A stretch of 64,000 nucleotides of DNA, taken from positions 96,230-160,229 of the forward strand of contig QANU01013586.1 of assembly GCA_003254905.1 (NCBI GenBank). The letters run 5' to 3'. This document shows, piece after piece, positions 61,737 through 64,000 of the stretch. Source of the DNA: Nissolia schottii. Its lineage: Eukaryota > Streptophyta > Magnoliopsida > Fabales > Fabaceae. The number at the start of each line of letters is the position of its first letter. Position 1 is the stretch's first letter. The notes beneath the pieces are model-generated. The model was not told the DNA's origin, made no database searches, and worked only from the letters and a program-made list of their open reading frames with translations. Made by a program: the position numbers and the translations under genes.

Positions 61737-62815
61737 TTAATTACATTTGGATTTCTGGTTCTGGTTCTGGCTCGCAGTGAGTTACTACCAAATAATTCTA
61801 ATACTATATATAGATATGGGACCGGGGTTTGGTTCAGTTGGGCAAATTGGACAACCATCCTCCGTCAATAAATACCAGTTGTGGGTTTACCTGTGTTCCT
61901 TTTCCCTGCATCAACAATGAATTCAAAAATTTAAAACGGTACAAGTATATACTTAGGATGCAATGAACAAGTTGCTAGTTGCCAAACCTGGACACTTGTC
62001 AGGGACCAAAAGGAATATCCCAACCTTTCCCTGCCTGATTGATATTAAATGCAAGAAAATGTTTTTTTTTTTGGATATTAATTCTTTATTTTATTATTAT
62101 TTTGACTAAAATAAATTAGTTTTTATGTACTTAATTAATTTTTTTTTAAAATAATCAAAATCACAAAGAAAAAAAATATTTTTAAGCTTTTCAGTAATAA
62201 TTAAACAAAATAATTTTGCAGGAAAAAAAATGGAAAAGGTCATGACTTGCGCATATGGGCTAGCTTGTATAATTTCCCTAGATGAACATTGCTTTATTAT
62301 GGTTATAGCGGATTACTTTTCTTGCTTGTGGGCGAACTGTTATTCAAATCACACTAATTGTGACAATGAGGGTAGCACATAATTGGGCACCTGGCGCAAG
62401 ATAGCAAAAATGTAGCTGGCAGGAAAGTTTGGTGGCATGTCTGTGATTAAATCTCGTGATCACGAGAAGAAGGGGCCGGGATGGGCATGCACAAAATGGA
62501 TTCCCATATCGTTTGGTACTACTGGTTTGATTTGATGGGTTTGGATCCACGATGATGATGATTTGGTGCGAGATGCATCCCAAAGTCATCCTAGTCAACT
62601 ATATATCCATCAATCCACCCCATTCACAAAACGGGACCTAACCCATAAAAGTTAAAACTCTTTATTTCTTAATTTCTTTAGTATATTTTATACGTCAGAA
62701 TTACTATTATTTTTAATTAATTTACCTCTCCTCTGTTAATAACCTAAACCTCATCTTAATTATCTCTATTCTCCTACACGTCCCACCCCCACCATATATG
62801 CATACATATACACTA
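58800..62815. other. AT-rich intergenic DNA, no gene recognised
   Basis: Four kilobases with no frame resembling a protein. Positions 60110-60300 are locally GC-richer (gtgcgcctaggcactgcac; a frame of 67 codons), but nothing is recognised there. A (TA)n array is at 61700-61733. Many long A and T runs are present. Confidence 0.5.
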
Positions 62816-62817
62816 GG

Positions 62818-63670
62818 TTTTTTTTTTTTTTTTTTTTTAGCTCAAACCCGCCATAGGCCGGGGAGCATAGCAAAGGTACAAGAACAGTGTTTAAGTACAT
62901 GGAGATACAAACAGATAATAGCTGCTGAAAACACACAAACGGGCAACTAGCAGCAGCTGCATTAGAATAACAAACAGCAAAAAACAGATAGCCAAATACA
63001 AGAAGAAAACTAACAGCAGCTGTTGAATACACCACATAGCAGCAAAAAAAAAACAGAAAACCACACCACCTAGCAGAAGCTAGGAGTTTAGAACCACTCC
63101 GGCTAGCAGAAACAGTGATGGGTAGCATGCAGCATCAGATCAGGGGATTAAAATGAATAATAAACAGAAGGGAGAACATCCAACTATATCTGTAATGGAA
63201 GCTCATGCACCAAAATTCAAGGCTTCGGGTAGAGGCAGAGTAGCACACCCCCATGTGGAGTCACACATCCATTGGGAAAATTAGGTAATAACTCATGCAA
63301 CACGTCAACATTAGACTCCCGGAGGTGGAATCTTCTCCGATCAAGACCGCACAAGTGGCAAGTTAGAGATGAATGATTAATGGTCAAAGGGCATGTTTTG
63401 GCACCAAGCTTTGGTTTAGAAACCCAGTCATTGTAAAATCTAAAATGGTTATGCATTCAACTTCCCAGTTTAGAGTGTAGTTGTTAAAGACTATCTTGTT
63501 TCTTATCCACCAAATAGACCAAACCCTCACATATAGAAGAGTTATCCAAAGTTTTCTGTCGAAGGCTCTAAATGGTACTCCAAGCCAAGCGTCATAAAAC
63601 TGACTCAAACATTTTGGGAGGCACCAAGTTATATTCCACTTCTTTGAGCAAGTAGACCACACCTTGGAAG
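62818..63670 (-). mobile_element. 5'-truncated LINE retrotransposon remnant
   Basis: On the minus strand the frame 63662-63384 reads WSTCSKKWNITWCLPKCLSQFYDAW, then LWITLLYVRVWSIWWIRNKIVFNNY. This is the typical zinc-binding tail that follows plant LINE reverse transcriptase (W..LW..L...WSIW..RN..IF). Further along the same strand lies a non-coding 3' region ending in 22 A (T run at 62818-62839 on the plus strand), the expected poly(A) tail. The reverse transcriptase itself is missing, so this is a dead 5'-truncated copy. Confidence 0.6.
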
Positions 63671-63675
63671 ATATT

Positions 63676-64000
63676 GGTGATAAGTGCCAAATTTACACAA
63701 TTTTCACCATTTAAAAAGGCACTTATTCGCTTATGTTTTAATGAATTATCTAATGAATTTCCCAATTTTTGTATGATTTATAAATATATTTTAAATATGG
63801 ATACAAACATAATAATCAAGGAAAATCCGACAAAGAATGAAGCATAGAGCAAAGAGATGACAAAGCAAGAAAAGTATAGAAGCCCGCTTTGCGTAGCAGT
63901 TAGTAAAAATGCGATAACTTGAGCTACAAATATCGGATTGAGGTGGTTCAAATTGCTAGTTAAAGCTAAGAGAGAGATCTACAACTCTCTAGTTCGGACC
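63676..64000 (+). mobile_element. Possible LTR start, cut by the window end
   Basis: The segment beginning tgataagtgccaaatttaca and containing gataacttgagctacaaat and cggattgaggtggttcaaa has the style of legume Ty3-type LTRs. The window stops before any coding part, so this cannot be confirmed here. Confidence 0.3.

Noticed and set aside
1..64000. CRISPR arrays, operons, rRNA genes and conserved microRNA precursors
   Set aside because: None seen. The window is plant nuclear DNA, and none of the common plant microRNA sequences I looked for by eye was found; a proper search could still reveal some.

Overview
The window is nuclear DNA of a flowering plant, most likely a papilionoid legume (soybean or bean relatives). 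The evidence is intron-rich genes with GT..AG junctions, plant-only families (BOI-type RING ligase, HIPP, R2R3-MYB, plant synaptotagmin), very AT-rich intergenic DNA, many (TA)n microsatellites and dense plant transposable elements. The legume assignment rests on the general look of proteins and repeats, not on a database search. The assembly has one 283-base run of N (49782-50064) and a single N at 7737.

Seven protein-coding genes can be spliced by eye into complete reading frames. They are: a BOI-related RING E3 ligase (minus, 1846-2619); a HIPP26-like isoprenylated metallochaperone (plus, 14668-15248); the replication factor MCM10 (minus, 10 exons, 17518-20500); a GH35 beta-galactosidase with a C-terminal lectin domain (plus, 14 exons, 21487-25536); the HECT E3 ligase UPL3/KAKTUS (minus, 17 exons, 32063-40828); a synaptotagmin-2-like ER-plasma membrane tether (plus, 12 exons, 43630-47601); and a short subgroup-4 R2R3-MYB repressor (plus, 56087-56737). 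Predicted lengths are 229, 157, 402, 838, 1885, 537 and 181 aa. Every exon phase closes without a frameshift. MCM10 and the beta-galactosidase are head-to-head, separated by under 1 kb; UPL3 and the synaptotagmin are also divergent. The genes do not form a pathway; this is ordinary plant gene order.

The intervals between genes are transposon graveyards, and most of the interest lies there. The most striking object is a compact element at about 57660-58793: inverted terminal arms of about 200 bp flank a GC-rich, stop-interrupted piece of an EXO70 exocyst gene. This is the structure of a Pack-MULE that has captured a host gene fragment. Others include a 337-bp hAT-like element with a perfect 8-bp target duplication (26210-26546); a 753-bp element (29557-30309) with a decayed relative at 438-996; a 1.67-kb inverted-repeat element holding about 265-bp tandem repeats (10895-12560); a probable 3.3-kb hAT-like element (48641-51931) containing a foldback hairpin, a SINE head, the assembly gap and LTR-like sequence; SINE heads; a CACTA end; a LINE tail; and several LTR-type pieces.

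The stretches 2690-10890, 12561-14400, 15550-17500, 40830-43600, 53600-56000 and 58800-62800 show no gene I can support.
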